This document shows, piece by piece, positions 1 through 9,181 of a stretch of 64,000 bases of DNA. The notes under the pieces are model-generated. The model had not been told where the DNA came from. It worked only from the letters and a program-made list of their open reading frames with translations, and searched no databases. A program made the translations under genes and the position numbers. Position 1 is the stretch's first letter. Each line of letters opens with the position of its first letter. Source of the DNA: Paenibacillus sp. FSL R7-0273 (GTDB lineage: Bacteria; Bacillota; Bacilli; Paenibacillales; Paenibacillaceae); contig NZ_CP009283.1 of NCBI RefSeq assembly GCF_000758625.1, forward strand, positions 5,780,001 to 5,844,000, read 5' to 3'.

Positions 1-539
<539 letters not shown>

Positions 540-694
540 GGTATTTAGAAAGAGCGATTGCTCATTTTGAAACATCTGACGAGAATTTGCATTCTCTACT
601 TTTGGATCTCACCGAAGTGATTTCCGATACTCACTCGTTGTTCAGTTTTCAAAGATCAAGCTCGTCGTCGCCTTCGATGTTATCGTCAGCAGCA
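540..694 (-). promoter_or_regulatory. rRNA operon leader with boxA-like antitermination element
   Basis: This is the transcribed leader between the rRNA promoters and the 16S 5' end. On the minus strand it contains CTTTGAAAACTGAACA at about 640-655, followed by ACGAGTG. This element is characteristic of Bacillota rRNA leaders and overlaps the boxA-like antitermination signal. It also holds sequence that normally pairs with the far side of 16S for RNase III processing, which cannot be checked because the 3' side is outside the window. Confidence 0.7.
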
Positions 695-702
695 ACTTTT
701 AT

Positions 703-731
703 AATATATCATGTTCTTCATTTTAATGCAA
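703..731 (-). promoter_or_regulatory. rRNA promoter, proximal (P2-like)
   Basis: Minus-strand -35 TTGCAT (726-731), 17-bp spacer, -10 TATATT (703-708). Transcription would start near 695, about 155 nt before the 16S 5' end. Together with the distal promoter it gives the tandem arrangement usual for rRNA operons. Confidence 0.7.
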
Positions 732-811
732 GTCTTTTTTCAAAAGTTATCTGCATTTCAGATCAGAAGAGCATGTCCAATCACTGCAATTACTTGCTGT
801 CCGCGACTGGA

Positions 812-840
812 TTTATAATATACCATGGATTGTTGATCAA
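812..840 (-). promoter_or_regulatory. rRNA promoter, distal (P1-like)
   Basis: Minus-strand -35 TTGATC (835-840), 17-bp spacer, -10 TATAAA (812-817). The sequence around its -10 (TATATTATAA) is shared with the proximal promoter about 110 bp downstream. An alternative -10 in a shifted register (TATATT, 817-822) has a poorer -35. Confidence 0.6.
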
Positions 841-919
841 AAACAACCCACAAAATTTCCCAGATATAAAAAAGTTGCATTAATACAAATAGGCTAACCA
901 CTACTACTTAGCTTTGCAG

Positions 920-964
920 GCAAAAAAAAGCATGCAGAGCCCATACAGAGCAGCCCGCATGCTT
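920..964 (-). terminator. Rho-independent terminator of safA
   Basis: On the minus strand a stem AGCATGCGGGC ... GCTCTGCATGCT is followed by a run of eight T. It lies about 30 nt after the safA stop and isolates the gene from the rRNA promoters. Confidence 0.85.
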
Positions 965-992
965 CCAGATCACATAATTGCATCAAAACCGG

Positions 993-2561
993 TTAATTCG
1001 AAATCCATGGATTTTTGCTTTTCTTGCTGGTTCCCTGACGGCTGCTCCGGCTTGCTCCCTGCTTGGAAGCTGATTTAATGCTTTTTCCTTCACTAGTAGC
1101 GGAGACTTTCACTTTTGCCGCTCCGGTCTTACCGCTGCGGGACTTCGCTTTCGCCGCTGTATCCTTTACATTTTCAGCCGCTGCTTGGGGAATATCCTGT
1201 ACAGTAGGCTCAGGCTCCAGGATTGCCGGAACACGATTATGCACGGCATTCTCCATACCGGGATAAACCGGATAGGCCGGGATACCGGACAGCATAGGGT
1301 TCGAGTTGACCCCAAAATAAGCTTCTGAATTAGGACTGCCGCCAGGCAGAGCTTCTCCCATCAACCCATATGGTGAGAATGCACCCTGCTGCGGCTGGTA
1401 TGCTGGAGCACCGTTATATACCGGCTGCTCATAACCGTACGGCTGAATGACAGGCCCGCCTCCGCAGCCGCAGGACGGCCATGGCAGATTTACCGGTTGC
1501 CCGCCGTATTGCTGAGCTCCGTACGGGGAATAATCAGCAGCCGGAGTTACCGCAGCAAATGGTACATTCTGATATTCAGGCGCCATATTAGGATACCAGG
1601 GGCCCTGAGTCTCGGCAGCCGGGTATACATGACCGGGATAGCCGTATGGGGTCATGCATTCAGGCATATACATAGCCGGTTGAAACATATTTTCTGCAGG
1701 ATTCATACCCATAATCGGCATAGCCTGCTCGTAATACGGATATACCTGAGGGCAATCATAATGATACGGGTTTTCGTTTAATCCAGGATATCCGGCCGCA
1801 GGATCACAGTGGGTTTCCTTGGTTAACGGAGCCAATGCTACTGGTTCTACTGCCGCCTTGCCCTTTTCCTTCGGCTCATAGACCACCGCTTCCTGGGCAG
1901 GTACAGAGATTTGCACATACAGGCTTTGGGATTCATGAACCATCTGGACCGGTGCAGGCTCAGGAGCTTTGTTAACTATAGGAGCGACATTCACTTCTGG
2001 AGCAACATTCACCTCTGGGGCAATATTAACCTCAGGCGCTTTATTGACAACAGGCTCAGGAATCGTTTCAGCCACGGGTGCTGTCTCTGCTTCCTTGGCA
2101 GGCTGTACTATAGGTCCGGTGTAGGTTTTACCGCCAATTTTCGTTTTGTCAACAATCGCCGGAGATCCGGCTTCGGTAGGAAGTGTCACAGCACCCTGGA
2201 CCGCTTGCGGCTGAATGGCTGTTGCATTTGATTTTTTGGGGATGTTCACAATCTCTCCGGTCAGGAGCGCATTTGGATTTTTGAGCTGCGGGTTCGCATC
2301 AATGATTTCCTTCAGCGTAATCCCCCAGGCTTTGGACAATTTCCAGAGCGTATCCCCCTGTTTAACAGTATGCTTATAAAAAAGCTCGCTGCTCTCGTGC
2401 ACCGGTGCCAAAGCTGCAGGGATTTTAACCTTATCCCCTACATTAAGCACCTCCGGGTTACTGATTTGCGGATTGGCCTCAATGATCTTTTGCAGAGGAA
2501 CCCCGTACTTTTGCGATAATGCATAGAGCGTATCGCCTTGCTTGACAATGTGTATCTTCAC
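993..2561 (-). CDS. safA: SafA-like spore coat morphogenetic protein with two LysM domains
   Basis: The product has 522 residues. Two N-terminal LysM domains (about residues 1-48 and 62-110, each opening HIVKQGDTL or HTVKQGDTL) should bind peptidoglycan. A Pro/Ala/Val-rich linker with tandem PEVN(V/I)A repeats (about 170-205) follows, then a Tyr/Pro/Gly-rich coat-protein-like region (about 245-430) and a basic Ser/Lys tail. The N-terminus MKIHIVKQGDTLY is very close to Bacillus SafA, which directs inner coat assembly at the cortex. Its place downstream of pheA also matches B. subtilis. The start is GTG, with AGGAGG ten bases upstream. It ends at its own terminator. Function is inferred from domain layout and synteny; the C-terminal part is species-specific. 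Confidence 0.85.
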   Translation of the reverse strand: MKIHIVKQGDTLYALSQKYGVPLQKIIEANPQISNPEVLNVGDKVKIPAALAPVHESSELFYKHTVKQGDTLWKLSKAWGITLKEIIDANPQLKNPNALLTGEIVNIPKKSNATAIQPQAVQGAVTLPTEAGSPAIVDKTKIGGKTYTGPIVQPAKEAETAPVAETIPEPVVNKAPEVNIAPEVNVAPEVNVAPIVNKAPEPAPVQMVHESQSLYVQISVPAQEAVVYEPKEKGKAAVEPVALAPLTKETHCDPAAGYPGLNENPYHYDCPQVYPYYEQAMPIMGMNPAENMFQPAMYMPECMTPYGYPGHVYPAAETQGPWYPNMAPEYQNVPFAAVTPAADYSPYGAQQYGGQPVNLPWPSCGCGGGPVIQPYGYEQPVYNGAPAYQPQQGAFSPYGLMGEALPGGSPNSEAYFGVNSNPMLSGIPAYPVYPGMENAVHNRVPAILEPEPTVQDIPQAAAENVKDTAAKAKSRSGKTGAAKVKVSATSEGKSIKSASKQGASRSSRQGTSKKSKNPWISN

Positions 2562-2567
2562 GCAGCA

Positions 2568-2657
2568 TTAACCTCCTAAAAGTGCGTAATTGTTGGAGCG
2601 CGTTGCAGGCTTTACAGCTGTATCGATTACCTGCTCCAGCTGCAAATTCCGGCTCAT
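2568..2657 (-). CDS. Candidate 29-residue small ORF upstream of safA
   Basis: ATG at 2657 opens a 29-codon frame (MSRNLQLEQVIDTAVKPATR...) whose TAA at 2568-2570 falls in the spacer between the safA ribosome binding site and the safA GTG. Such placement would allow translational coupling. No good Shine-Dalgarno is visible before the ATG, and I recognise no homologue. It could be chance; listed because the stop position and the protein-like composition are suggestive. Confidence 0.22.
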   Translation of the reverse strand: MSRNLQLEQVIDTAVKPATRSNNYALLGG

Positions 2658-2772
2658 TGAGCATCTGTCCCCACTCCGGGCACTGCTCTCAAAGCATCGA
2701 TATATGCGGTACAGCCGCCTCCTTCGTTACTACATCTTATGCAGCCCATGGGCGATTGACATCCCCGGCAGC

Positions 2773-2852
2773 AAAAAAAATCCCCTCACGCCTGGACGGG
2801 ACCGCCCTCTGTCTCATGGACAAAGGCCGATACCGCCGGCATGAAGGGATTT
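2773..2852 (-). terminator. Terminator of the pheB-hom-thrB-pheA-ilvE operon
   Basis: The minus strand has a 15-bp stem, AAATCCCTTCATGCC pairing with GGCGTGAGGGGATTT (with G-T pairs), around a large loop that is itself GC-rich. Eight T follow. It sits about 40 nt after the ilvE stop. The stretch 2562-2890 otherwise holds the safA upstream region, including the candidate small ORF. Confidence 0.85.
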
Positions 2853-2890
2853 CATTATATTAGTTTAGGTGTGCCCGGCTCAGGAAAAGA

Positions 2891-3772
2891 TTACTCCCAG
2901 ACCTTATAGCCGTCTTTATCCACGGCATTTCGGAACTCTTCCAGCAGCTGCAGGGTGATCGGGCCGGCATGGCCCTCACCGATAATCCGGCCGTCGATTT
3001 CGCGGGCAGCAATAACCTCGGCAGCAGTTCCGGTGAAGAATACCTCATCAGCAATATATACGTCATGCATAGTGAAAGGCTCTTCCTTCAAAGGCAGGCC
3101 CAGCTTCTCACACAGCTCGATAATCGCAAGACGGGTGATGCCCTCCAGCGCGCCCAGGTAGCAAGGCGGCGTGTAGACAACTCCTCTTTTTACGATAAAG
3201 ATGTTGTCACCCGAGCCCTCAGTTACATAGCCCTGTGCATTCATCATAATCGCTTCGTCGGCTTCCGCCAGATTGGACTGGATTTTGACGAGGATGTTAT
3301 TCAGGTAGTTAAGCGACTTGATCTTCGGATTGAGCGCATCCGGAAGGTTGCGGCGCTGGGATACGGAAACGGCACGCAAGCCGTTCAGGTAAGCCTGCTC
3401 CGGATAGATCGCGAGCTGCTCCACAATGATAATTACACTGGCCTTAGGACAGCGGCGCGGATCAAGTCCGAGATTGCCGGGGCCGCGGGAAACGATCAGA
3501 CGGATGTAGCCGTTGCGCATTTCATTCAGGCGGATGGTCTCCGCCATGGCCTCCAGCATTTCGTCATAAGTCAGCGGAATGTCCAGCATGATGGATTTGG
3601 CCGAATCATACAGCCTGTCCAGATGCTCTTTGCATTTAAAAATGTTGCCGTTATAAATACGGATGCCTTCGAAAATACCGTCCCCGTATAAAAAACCGTG
3701 ATCGAATACGGATACCTTTGCATTTTCTTTATTTACGTGTTGTCCATCCAGATAAATCCATTGCTCAGCCAT
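2891..3772 (-). CDS. ilvE: Branched-chain amino acid aminotransferase
   Basis: This is a class IV PLP-dependent aminotransferase of 293 residues, the usual length. It makes Val, Leu and Ile from their 2-oxo acids with glutamate as donor, in the cytoplasm. Visible family marks are FDHGFLYGDGIFEGIR (about 23-38), the Schiff-base lysine in KSLNYLNN (K152), EGSGDNIF (about 186) and the GTAAEV phosphate-site loop. The start has GGAGGTG about ten bases upstream, and the pheA stop lies 3 nt before it. It is the last gene of the operon, before a strong terminator. Relatives also accept aromatic oxo acids, which would fit the pheA neighbour; that part is inference. Confidence 0.93.
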   Translation of the reverse strand: MAEQWIYLDGQHVNKENAKVSVFDHGFLYGDGIFEGIRIYNGNIFKCKEHLDRLYDSAKSIMLDIPLTYDEMLEAMAETIRLNEMRNGYIRLIVSRGPGNLGLDPRRCPKASVIIIVEQLAIYPEQAYLNGLRAVSVSQRRNLPDALNPKIKSLNYLNNILVKIQSNLAEADEAIMMNAQGYVTEGSGDNIFIVKRGVVYTPPCYLGALEGITRLAIIELCEKLGLPLKEEPFTMHDVYIADEVFFTGTAAEVIAAREIDGRIIGEGHAGPITLQLLEEFRNAVDKDGYKVWE

Positions 3773-3775
3773 GAA

Positions 3776-4663
3776 CTACTGCACCTCCGCTTTCTCTTCC
3801 TCATAGGTGTATGTGGGATACGAGCCCAGAATCCGCACCTGGCAGCCCAAAGCCTTGATCTCTTCGATCGCGGCAGGCAGCAGGACCGATTCTATCGGTT
3901 CCAGCACATCAATGTAAAAATAATAAGTACCCAACTTCTTCTTCGTCGGCCGTGATTCAATACGTGACAGGTTCAGCCGACGCCAGGCAAATGCAGCCAG
4001 GACCTGATGCAGGGCTCCCGGAAAATCCTCAGGCAGGGTTACAAGAATACTTGTCTTGTCACCTGAGTTCTTCCTTGGAAGACTCAGCTTCTGCGGCCCT
4101 ACCAGAACAAAGCGCGTATAGTTATTATGGTGATCAGTGATCTTGCGCTCTACAATCTCCAGACCATGCGTAGCCGCCCCGAGCGCCGTACCGATGGCAG
4201 CCCAGCCTTTGCCGGGGTTGTTCTTCACAATCTCCACAGCCTCAGAAGTGCTTCCTACCGATTCCAGCTCAGCCCAAGGCGCATGCTCGCGGATGAATTG
4301 CAGGCATTGCGCCATTGCAACCGGATGGGAGAGGATTCTGACCATTCCGGCATAGTCCTTTTCGCCGCCGGCATTCATGAACTCGCCAGGATTTCCGATT
4401 AGATTCTGAATCGAAGGGAAAATCCATTCCGCCTGCATCGGCAGATTCACTTCATTAATGAGCCAGTCAATATGCAGGCTTACCGATCCGTCGATCGTAT
4501 TCTCAATCGGAATCACACTATAATCGGTAGTACCGCCTGCCGTCGAAAGAAAAACATCGGAGATCAGCTTGTGATGCTCAATGCTGACCGGCTCGTCACC
4601 AAATAAATGCAGCAGCGCTTCGTGGGATACCGTACCCTGCGGCAATACCGCTATCGATTTCAT
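3776..4663 (-). CDS. pheA: Prephenate dehydratase
   Basis: The enzyme converts prephenate to phenylpyruvate, the committed step to phenylalanine. It has 295 residues: a Pdt catalytic domain (about 1-195, with PIENTIDGSV and a TRFVLVG-type end) and a C-terminal ACT domain (about 205-285) with GALH and ESRP, the signatures that bind Phe for feedback inhibition. The start is ATG 4663, which overlaps the thrB stop (TAATG) and has AAAGGAG upstream. An in-frame ATG at 4753 would sit deep inside thrB and is less likely. The arrangement suggests translational coupling with thrB and ilvE. Confidence 0.94.
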   Translation of the reverse strand: MKSIAVLPQGTVSHEALLHLFGDEPVSIEHHKLISDVFLSTAGGTTDYSVIPIENTIDGSVSLHIDWLINEVNLPMQAEWIFPSIQNLIGNPGEFMNAGGEKDYAGMVRILSHPVAMAQCLQFIREHAPWAELESVGSTSEAVEIVKNNPGKGWAAIGTALGAATHGLEIVERKITDHHNNYTRFVLVGPQKLSLPRKNSGDKTSILVTLPEDFPGALHQVLAAFAWRRLNLSRIESRPTKKKLGTYYFYIDVLEPIESVLLPAAIEEIKALGCQVRILGSYPTYTYEEEKAEVQ

Positions 4664-5640
4664 TACTGTATTTCTCCTTTTATCATATCCAAAAATGAGC
4701 TGTTTTGCATCCCGTTTCTTTCCAGCAGTTCTGTCTTCACGCCTTCCATACACGGGGGCAGCCAGCGGGTCTGAGCCGGAATCCCGTGCTCCGCCATCGT
4801 CTCCTTCAGGAACAGCTCAAGCTCCTGCTTCCTGCTCTCGCCGGCGTCTACCAGACAGAGCAGTGTCGGGCCTGCGCCGCTAAGCGCAATTCCGAGCGCA
4901 CCGTGCTGCGGCGCTTCAGCGAGCAGCTTCTCCATCCCCGGAACTAGCGGAGCACGGTACGGCTGGTGCAGCCGGTCCTGCATCGCCCGGCCGATCAGAT
5001 CAAGCCGGCCTGCAGCAAAGGCTGCCGTAAGCAGCGAGGTACGGCTGATGTTATATACCGCATCGCTGACTGTAATCTCGGCAGGGAGTACACCGCGCGC
5101 TTTGGTGGTAGCCAGCTCAAACTCCGGAATAACGACGAGCACCTCCATATCCCGGGGCGGCTCGATCCGGATGTAATCGGCGTGTGTACCGTCCCAGACT
5201 GCTGTGATGATTCCCCCGAAGAGGGATGCCCCAACGTTATCAGGGTGCTTTTCGAGGGAACAGGCTATATCGAACAGCTTCGCATCATCCAAAGGTGACC
5301 CGATCATCGTATTGGCTGCAGCCAGCGCGCCGATAATAGCCGATGCGCTGCTGCCGAGGCCGCGTGTCAGCGGGATGTCGGAATACATGGAGATGGACAG
5401 CTCAGGAACCGAAACACCTGCTTCGGCGAACACCATCTGAGCCACCTGGTAGAGCAGATTGCTTTTATCACAAGGAAGTCCGTTCATCTGGTCACCGTAA
5501 AGGTGAAACACCGTCTCCTCAGCCTCTTCCATCTCAATCCAGGCGTACAGCGACAAAGCCATCCCCAGTGTATCAAAGCCGGGTCCCAGGTTTGCGGTAC
5601 TGGCGGGCACTTTTACTCTAGACCTTCCATACATACTCAT
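4663..5640 (-). CDS. thrB: Homoserine kinase
   Basis: A GHMP-family kinase of 325 residues that phosphorylates homoserine on the route to threonine. The N-terminus VKVPASTANLGPGFDTLGMAL and the ATP loop PLTRGLGSSASAI (about 91-103) are diagnostic; a C-terminal GHMP motif GIALSGAGPTLL follows. ATG 5640 is preferred over the ATG two codons later because AAGGAG lies 12-13 bases before it. It follows hom by 64 nt and overlaps pheA by one base. No threonine synthase gene is seen in this operon, so thrC must be elsewhere. Confidence 0.94.
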   Translation of the reverse strand: MSMYGRSRVKVPASTANLGPGFDTLGMALSLYAWIEMEEAEETVFHLYGDQMNGLPCDKSNLLYQVAQMVFAEAGVSVPELSISMYSDIPLTRGLGSSASAIIGALAAANTMIGSPLDDAKLFDIACSLEKHPDNVGASLFGGIITAVWDGTHADYIRIEPPRDMEVLVVIPEFELATTKARGVLPAEITVSDAVYNISRTSLLTAAFAAGRLDLIGRAMQDRLHQPYRAPLVPGMEKLLAEAPQHGALGIALSGAGPTLLCLVDAGESRKQELELFLKETMAEHGIPAQTRWLPPCMEGVKTELLERNGMQNSSFLDMIKGEIQ

Positions 5641-5704
5641 AGCAGGTGAAATCTCCTTCAGTTTATTTGCGCGTAACAGCTGCAGCTCTGTTCAAGAAGA
5701 AGGA

Positions 5705-6991
5705 TTACCCCTCTACACGGTAATGGCTTTTGATCCGGTGAATAACCGGAAGCTCCTCCAGATGACGCAGTACTTTATTCATACTCGCCCGGCTGGCATT
5801 ATGCGTCACAATAATAATTTCCGCGTCAGGATTATGCGGGTTAGCCTGCTGCACAACGGAATCGAGACTGACGTCATACTCCGCAAATACCTGGGTGATT
5901 TTGGCCAAAACCCCCGCTTTGTCATCGACATGCAGCAGCAGGAAGTTTTTGTAGAAAATATCCTCGTCACTCTTCAGCTTCTTCTGCTTATAAGGAACGA
6001 TCTGCTTCAGACCGTTCACACCCAGCTTCAGGTTCTTGATTACGGCAACCAGGTCGGCAACAATTGAAGTCGCTGTCGGCATCGCACCTGCACCAGCCCC
6101 GTAGAACATCGTTTCACCAACCGCCTGCCCGTAGACATAAACGGCATTAAAGACTCCGTTCACCGACGCAAGCGGATGTCCGGTACGGATCATGGTCGGC
6201 TGGACGCTGATGCTGAATTCCTCATCCTCGCATTCGGCGATCCCCAGCAGCTTCATGTCATAGCCGAGCCGTTTGGCAAAGGCGATATCCTCCTTGCTTA
6301 CCCCGGAAATCCCGCTGACACTGACATCATTCAGCTCCACATTGGTGCGGAAGCCGAGCGTGCCGAGAATGGCCATTTTGCGGGCGGCATCCAGTCCCTC
6401 CACATCAGAGGTCGGGTCCGACTCGGCGTAGCCAAGCCCCTGCGCTTCCTTCAGCACATCATGGTACGAGGCACCCTCCTGGCTCATTTTGCTTAATATG
6501 TAATTGGTTGTACCGTTTACGATCCCCATAATCTTCTTGATTTTATCCGAGGAAAAGCCTTCAATCAGCGTGCGGATAATCGGAATGCCCCCGGCAACGC
6601 TGGCTTCATAAAATACATCACACTGCTTCTCCTGCGCCTTGGCCAGAATCTCTGAACCGTGAAGGGCCATCAGGTCCTTGTTGGCGGTGACGATATGCTT
6701 GCCTAGCTCCAGCGCCTCAAGGATATATTCCTTCGTGCCGGCGATGCCGCCCATTACCTCAACGATAACATCAATCTCAGGATCGCGGATAACCTCCCAC
6801 GGATCGGTGGTAATCAGAGCTGCATCCACTTCGATATCGCGCGGCTTATCAACATTCTTGACAGCTATGCGTTCAATGACAATCGGGGAACCTACCTGAC
6901 TGCTCAAGTCCTCCTGATTTCCTTCTACGATACGGACAACGCCCGCACCGACTGTACCCAGTCCCAATAGTCCAACTTTAACCGGCTTCAT
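5705..6991 (-). CDS. hom: Homoserine dehydrogenase with ACT domain
   Basis: It reduces aspartate semialdehyde to homoserine with NAD(P)H, at the branch to Thr and Met. The 428 residues comprise a Rossmann N-terminus with GLLGLGTVGAGV (about 8-19), a catalytic core with GIVNGTTNYIL and GYAESDPTSDVEGLDAARK, and a C-terminal ACT domain (about 350-425, VDDKAGVLAKIT) that typically gives threonine feedback. A ribosome binding site AGGAGG lies just upstream. It is 33 nt downstream of pheB and belongs to the same minus-strand operon. Confidence 0.95.
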   Translation of the reverse strand: MKPVKVGLLGLGTVGAGVVRIVEGNQEDLSSQVGSPIVIERIAVKNVDKPRDIEVDAALITTDPWEVIRDPEIDVIVEVMGGIAGTKEYILEALELGKHIVTANKDLMALHGSEILAKAQEKQCDVFYEASVAGGIPIIRTLIEGFSSDKIKKIMGIVNGTTNYILSKMSQEGASYHDVLKEAQGLGYAESDPTSDVEGLDAARKMAILGTLGFRTNVELNDVSVSGISGVSKEDIAFAKRLGYDMKLLGIAECEDEEFSISVQPTMIRTGHPLASVNGVFNAVYVYGQAVGETMFYGAGAGAMPTATSIVADLVAVIKNLKLGVNGLKQIVPYKQKKLKSDEDIFYKNFLLLHVDDKAGVLAKITQVFAEYDVSLDSVVQQANPHNPDAEIIIVTHNASRASMNKVLRHLEELPVIHRIKSHYRVEG

Positions 6992-7023
6992 GTGGTTCCT
7001 CCTAAAAGTTTTATGAAGCTTTA

Positions 7024-7461
7024 CTAGCCCTGCCCGATGATTACAGCCCGTTTTACACCGGAGATTTCTCTCAGTCCGTCCAGCATATCACCAAGCTCCT
7101 GATTCATATGCGAAATTTCCACAGAGATGACGACGTTTGCCCGTCCCTGCAGCGGAATACTCTGATTGATTGTGAGCACGTTGGCTCCATGGACCGCTAC
7201 ACAGCCAAGCACCTTGGACAGCATGCCCGATTCATGCTCCAGATCAAGCGAGATGGTAACGATCCGCTCCCGCTCCAGCTGGTGAATCAGATGAATGCCG
7301 TCTTTATATTTATAAAAAGCGCTGCGGCTAAGCCCAACCTGCTCCACACCCTCATGCACCGTCTTGGCGTCTCCCGCTTCCAGCAGCTGTTTGACCTGCA
7401 TGGTCTTCAGCACGGCGTCAGGTAAAATGTCCTCGCGGACCAAATAATAGCGCTCTTTCAC
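7024..7461 (-). CDS. pheB: ACT domain protein PheB (UPF0735 family)
   Basis: A small ACT-domain protein. GTG 7461 gives 145 residues beginning VKERYYLVREDILPDAVLKT, which matches the family's usual N-terminus and length. It has an HTH-like segment (VGLSRSAFYKYKDGIH) and one ACT domain (about 70-145). An upstream ATG (7548) would add 29 residues but would place the start upstream of the sigma-A promoter at 7504-7533, so it is rejected. In B. subtilis the gene sits between obg and pheA, as here. The molecular role is not firmly known; regulation of aromatic or aspartate-family synthesis is an inference. Confidence 0.85.
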   Translation of the reverse strand: MKERYYLVREDILPDAVLKTMQVKQLLEAGDAKTVHEGVEQVGLSRSAFYKYKDGIHLIHQLERERIVTISLDLEHESGMLSKVLGCVAVHGANVLTINQSIPLQGRANVVISVEISHMNQELGDMLDGLREISGVKRAVIIGQG

Positions 7462-7503
7462 GAACGTCCTCACCCCAAAGACTTTTGTGTTTACATAGTG
7501 GAC

Positions 7504-7533
7504 ATTATACTTGAAAAGGTCTGAAAAAAGCAA
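7504..7533 (-). promoter_or_regulatory. Sigma-A promoter of the pheB operon
   Basis: Minus-strand -35 TTGCTT (7528-7533), 18-bp spacer and a perfect -10 TATAAT (7504-7509). The predicted start near 7497 gives a leader of about 35 nt to the GTG of pheB. No attenuator or T-box is visible in so short a leader. Confidence 0.65.
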
Positions 7534-7569
7534 TAGATTTTCATCCACGGAGAAAAGCGCAGATGCAGC

Positions 7570-7597
7570 AAAGCCCCGGGTAGATGCCGGGGGCTTC
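7570..7597 (-). terminator. Hairpin after the ydjG-like gene
   Basis: AAGCCCCCGG ... CCCGGGGCTT forms a strong hairpin just after the stop at 7620. The T-tract on the minus strand is weak (TTTGC), so termination may be partial. It separates the membrane cassette from the pheB promoter. Confidence 0.55.
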
Positions 7598-7619
7598 GTG
7601 GAGAGTCAGCTGTCTGCAG

Positions 7620-8408
7620 TTACCTGTAAGGAATAGTAGTGCCGCAGTAGTCACAGGCCTTCGCCTGTCCCGGCAGCACCGTATTCTGTGCACCGCAACC
7701 GGAGCAAAGGATGGACTTCGGCAGCTGCGGCGGGGCTTGCGGGCTTTGCGGAGCTTGCGGCACGCCGGAAGCTTTTTCGGCGAACCAGCGGGCTGAGCCC
7801 GGGGCCGAACCGCCTGCTGCGTCAATACCGCCCGCAGCTGCCGCCGTGTCCCCCTCTTCAAATACGAGTCCGCGGTCCAGAGCGCCGCAGTCCTGCAGGT
7901 ACAGCAGATCCCGGCGCACGTCGCGCTCGTGCTGTCCCGTCTCTGCGGACAGGCGCCCGGTCCGGCGGATGCCGCTGACGCCGGCCAGCTGTACATATTT
8001 TGCGGCAAGCAGTGAAAAATCATGCCTGCTGACAGCTGCAACGTATGCAAACACAGCTGCCGGCAGCAGGAAAAGCACACTGAAAAAGATCAGAAGGCTG
8101 ATCAGCATCCCGGTTCCGCCGAAATCATACTGCTGGTCCGCCACCTCATAGATTATAAAGATAACGATCTCAACAAACCCGCCGACAAAGGCATGATATA
8201 GCAGGCTGAAGTTAACCGGCTTACGGTAATTCTTATAATGTGTGGTTATTAGACGTACCAGTGCCAGCACCAGTCCTGCCGGCATAAACAGATAACACGC
8301 GGCAATTACAATATAATCAAAAGCGGTCCGGGCATACTTGGGCAGCTTAACGGAATTTGCGCCGCTACTCCCAAGTGCCTGCCCTCCCATATTTCCTGCA
8401 GTTATCAC
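7620..8408 (-). CDS. Membrane protein with C-terminal zinc ribbon (YdjG-like)
   Basis: The product has 262 residues. The N-terminal half has about three hydrophobic segments (about 28-50, 72-90, 100-125). A cytoplasmic central part (about 130-185) reads like a small helical domain, then comes an Ala/Pro/Gln-rich linker. The C-terminus is a zinc ribbon CSGCGAQN...CDYCG (about 238-258). It is the last gene of a three-gene block with a two- to four-TM protein and an SPFH protein, an organisation like B. subtilis ydjGHI. GTG 8408 is chosen because GGAGGA lies about ten bases upstream; ATG 8390 is an alternative. Function unknown. Confidence 0.7.
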   Translation of the reverse strand: MITAGNMGGQALGSSGANSVKLPKYARTAFDYIVIAACYLFMPAGLVLALVRLITTHYKNYRKPVNFSLLYHAFVGGFVEIVIFIIYEVADQQYDFGGTGMLISLLIFFSVLFLLPAAVFAYVAAVSRHDFSLLAAKYVQLAGVSGIRRTGRLSAETGQHERDVRRDLLYLQDCGALDRGLVFEEGDTAAAAGGIDAAGGSAPGSARWFAEKASGVPQAPQSPQAPPQLPKSILCSGCGAQNTVLPGQAKACDYCGTTIPYR

Positions 8409-8423
8409 GTTGTAAGCTTCCTC

Positions 8424-9170
8424 CTATTTGAGTGCTGCCAGTTCCCTGTTACGGCGCTGAAGCGTGCCGGTAATACTCCCGGCCAGTTCAGCTGCCGTCC
8501 CTTCCCAGCCGCTGCCCGGGTCCTGAAGCGCCAGCAGCAGCGCAACCTGGTCATGCAGTAAAGAGATTTGCCGGGTCAGCATATCTTCGGTATCATACAG
8601 CTCCGGCCTGGACAGCGGATCACTGTATCTGAACTGCTCCTGCAGCCCGCCGATTAGATCAGCAAGCCACTCTGCTCCCGGATGCCTCCAGCTGCCGGCA
8701 AGCTCCCGGATTTCCCGCAGCTCCGCCTGATGCTGCTGGTGTGCCCGGACGGCATCAGTAGCCCGGCGTTCCTCTGCCGCAGCTCTCTGTCCGTACAGCG
8801 CTACCGCTGCAAGCAAGCCAGCACTTACCAGGAGCAAGGCCAGCTGCACCGTCATATACAGCCGCGGCGGCAGCTGCAGCCCCCAATCGAGCAGTGCAGC
8901 CGCTATGAATACAGCTGCTGCATAAGCTGCCGTAATCCAGGCTCCGCTGATCAGTACAGGCGAGGGCCTCCTGTTCTTTCCTGCCGATCTGATCCAGAAT
9001 AATATATAGCCGTACACCGCACTCTCCGCAGCCAGGACCGACAGCAATGAGGTGATGAAGCGTCCCCGTGATTCAGGGAAGCCCGGCAGGATAAAGGCTG
9101 CGCATGTCAGAACTGCTGCTGCAGCATATATCAGGCTAATAAGTCCCGTGTAGCTTCGTTTCTTTTGCAT
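8424..9170 (-). CDS. Membrane protein of the SPFH cassette (YdjH-like)
   Basis: The product has 248 residues starting MQKKRSYTGLISL. About four hydrophobic segments lie in the first 135 residues, followed by a charged, helical cytoplasmic tail (about 135-248) that looks coiled-coil-like (RATDAVRAHQQHQAELREI). No catalytic motif is visible. ATG 9170 has AAAGGGG upstream; an in-frame ATG at 9203 lies within the SPFH gene and is less likely. It is between the SPFH gene (11 nt away) and the zinc-ribbon membrane gene, so co-translation is likely. I do not recognise a known function. Confidence 0.65.
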   Translation of the reverse strand: MQKKRSYTGLISLIYAAAAVLTCAAFILPGFPESRGRFITSLLSVLAAESAVYGYILFWIRSAGKNRRPSPVLISGAWITAAYAAAVFIAAALLDWGLQLPPRLYMTVQLALLLVSAGLLAAVALYGQRAAAEERRATDAVRAHQQHQAELREIRELAGSWRHPGAEWLADLIGGLQEQFRYSDPLSRPELYDTEDMLTRQISLLHDQVALLLALQDPGSGWEGTAAELAGSITGTLQRRNRELAALK

Positions 9171-9181
9171 CTCTGCCCCTT

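Noticed and set aside
7541..8080. 179-codon minus-strand frame overlapping the YdjG-like gene
   Set aside because: Cys/Arg-rich shadow of the real frame, which has membrane segments and a zinc ribbon.
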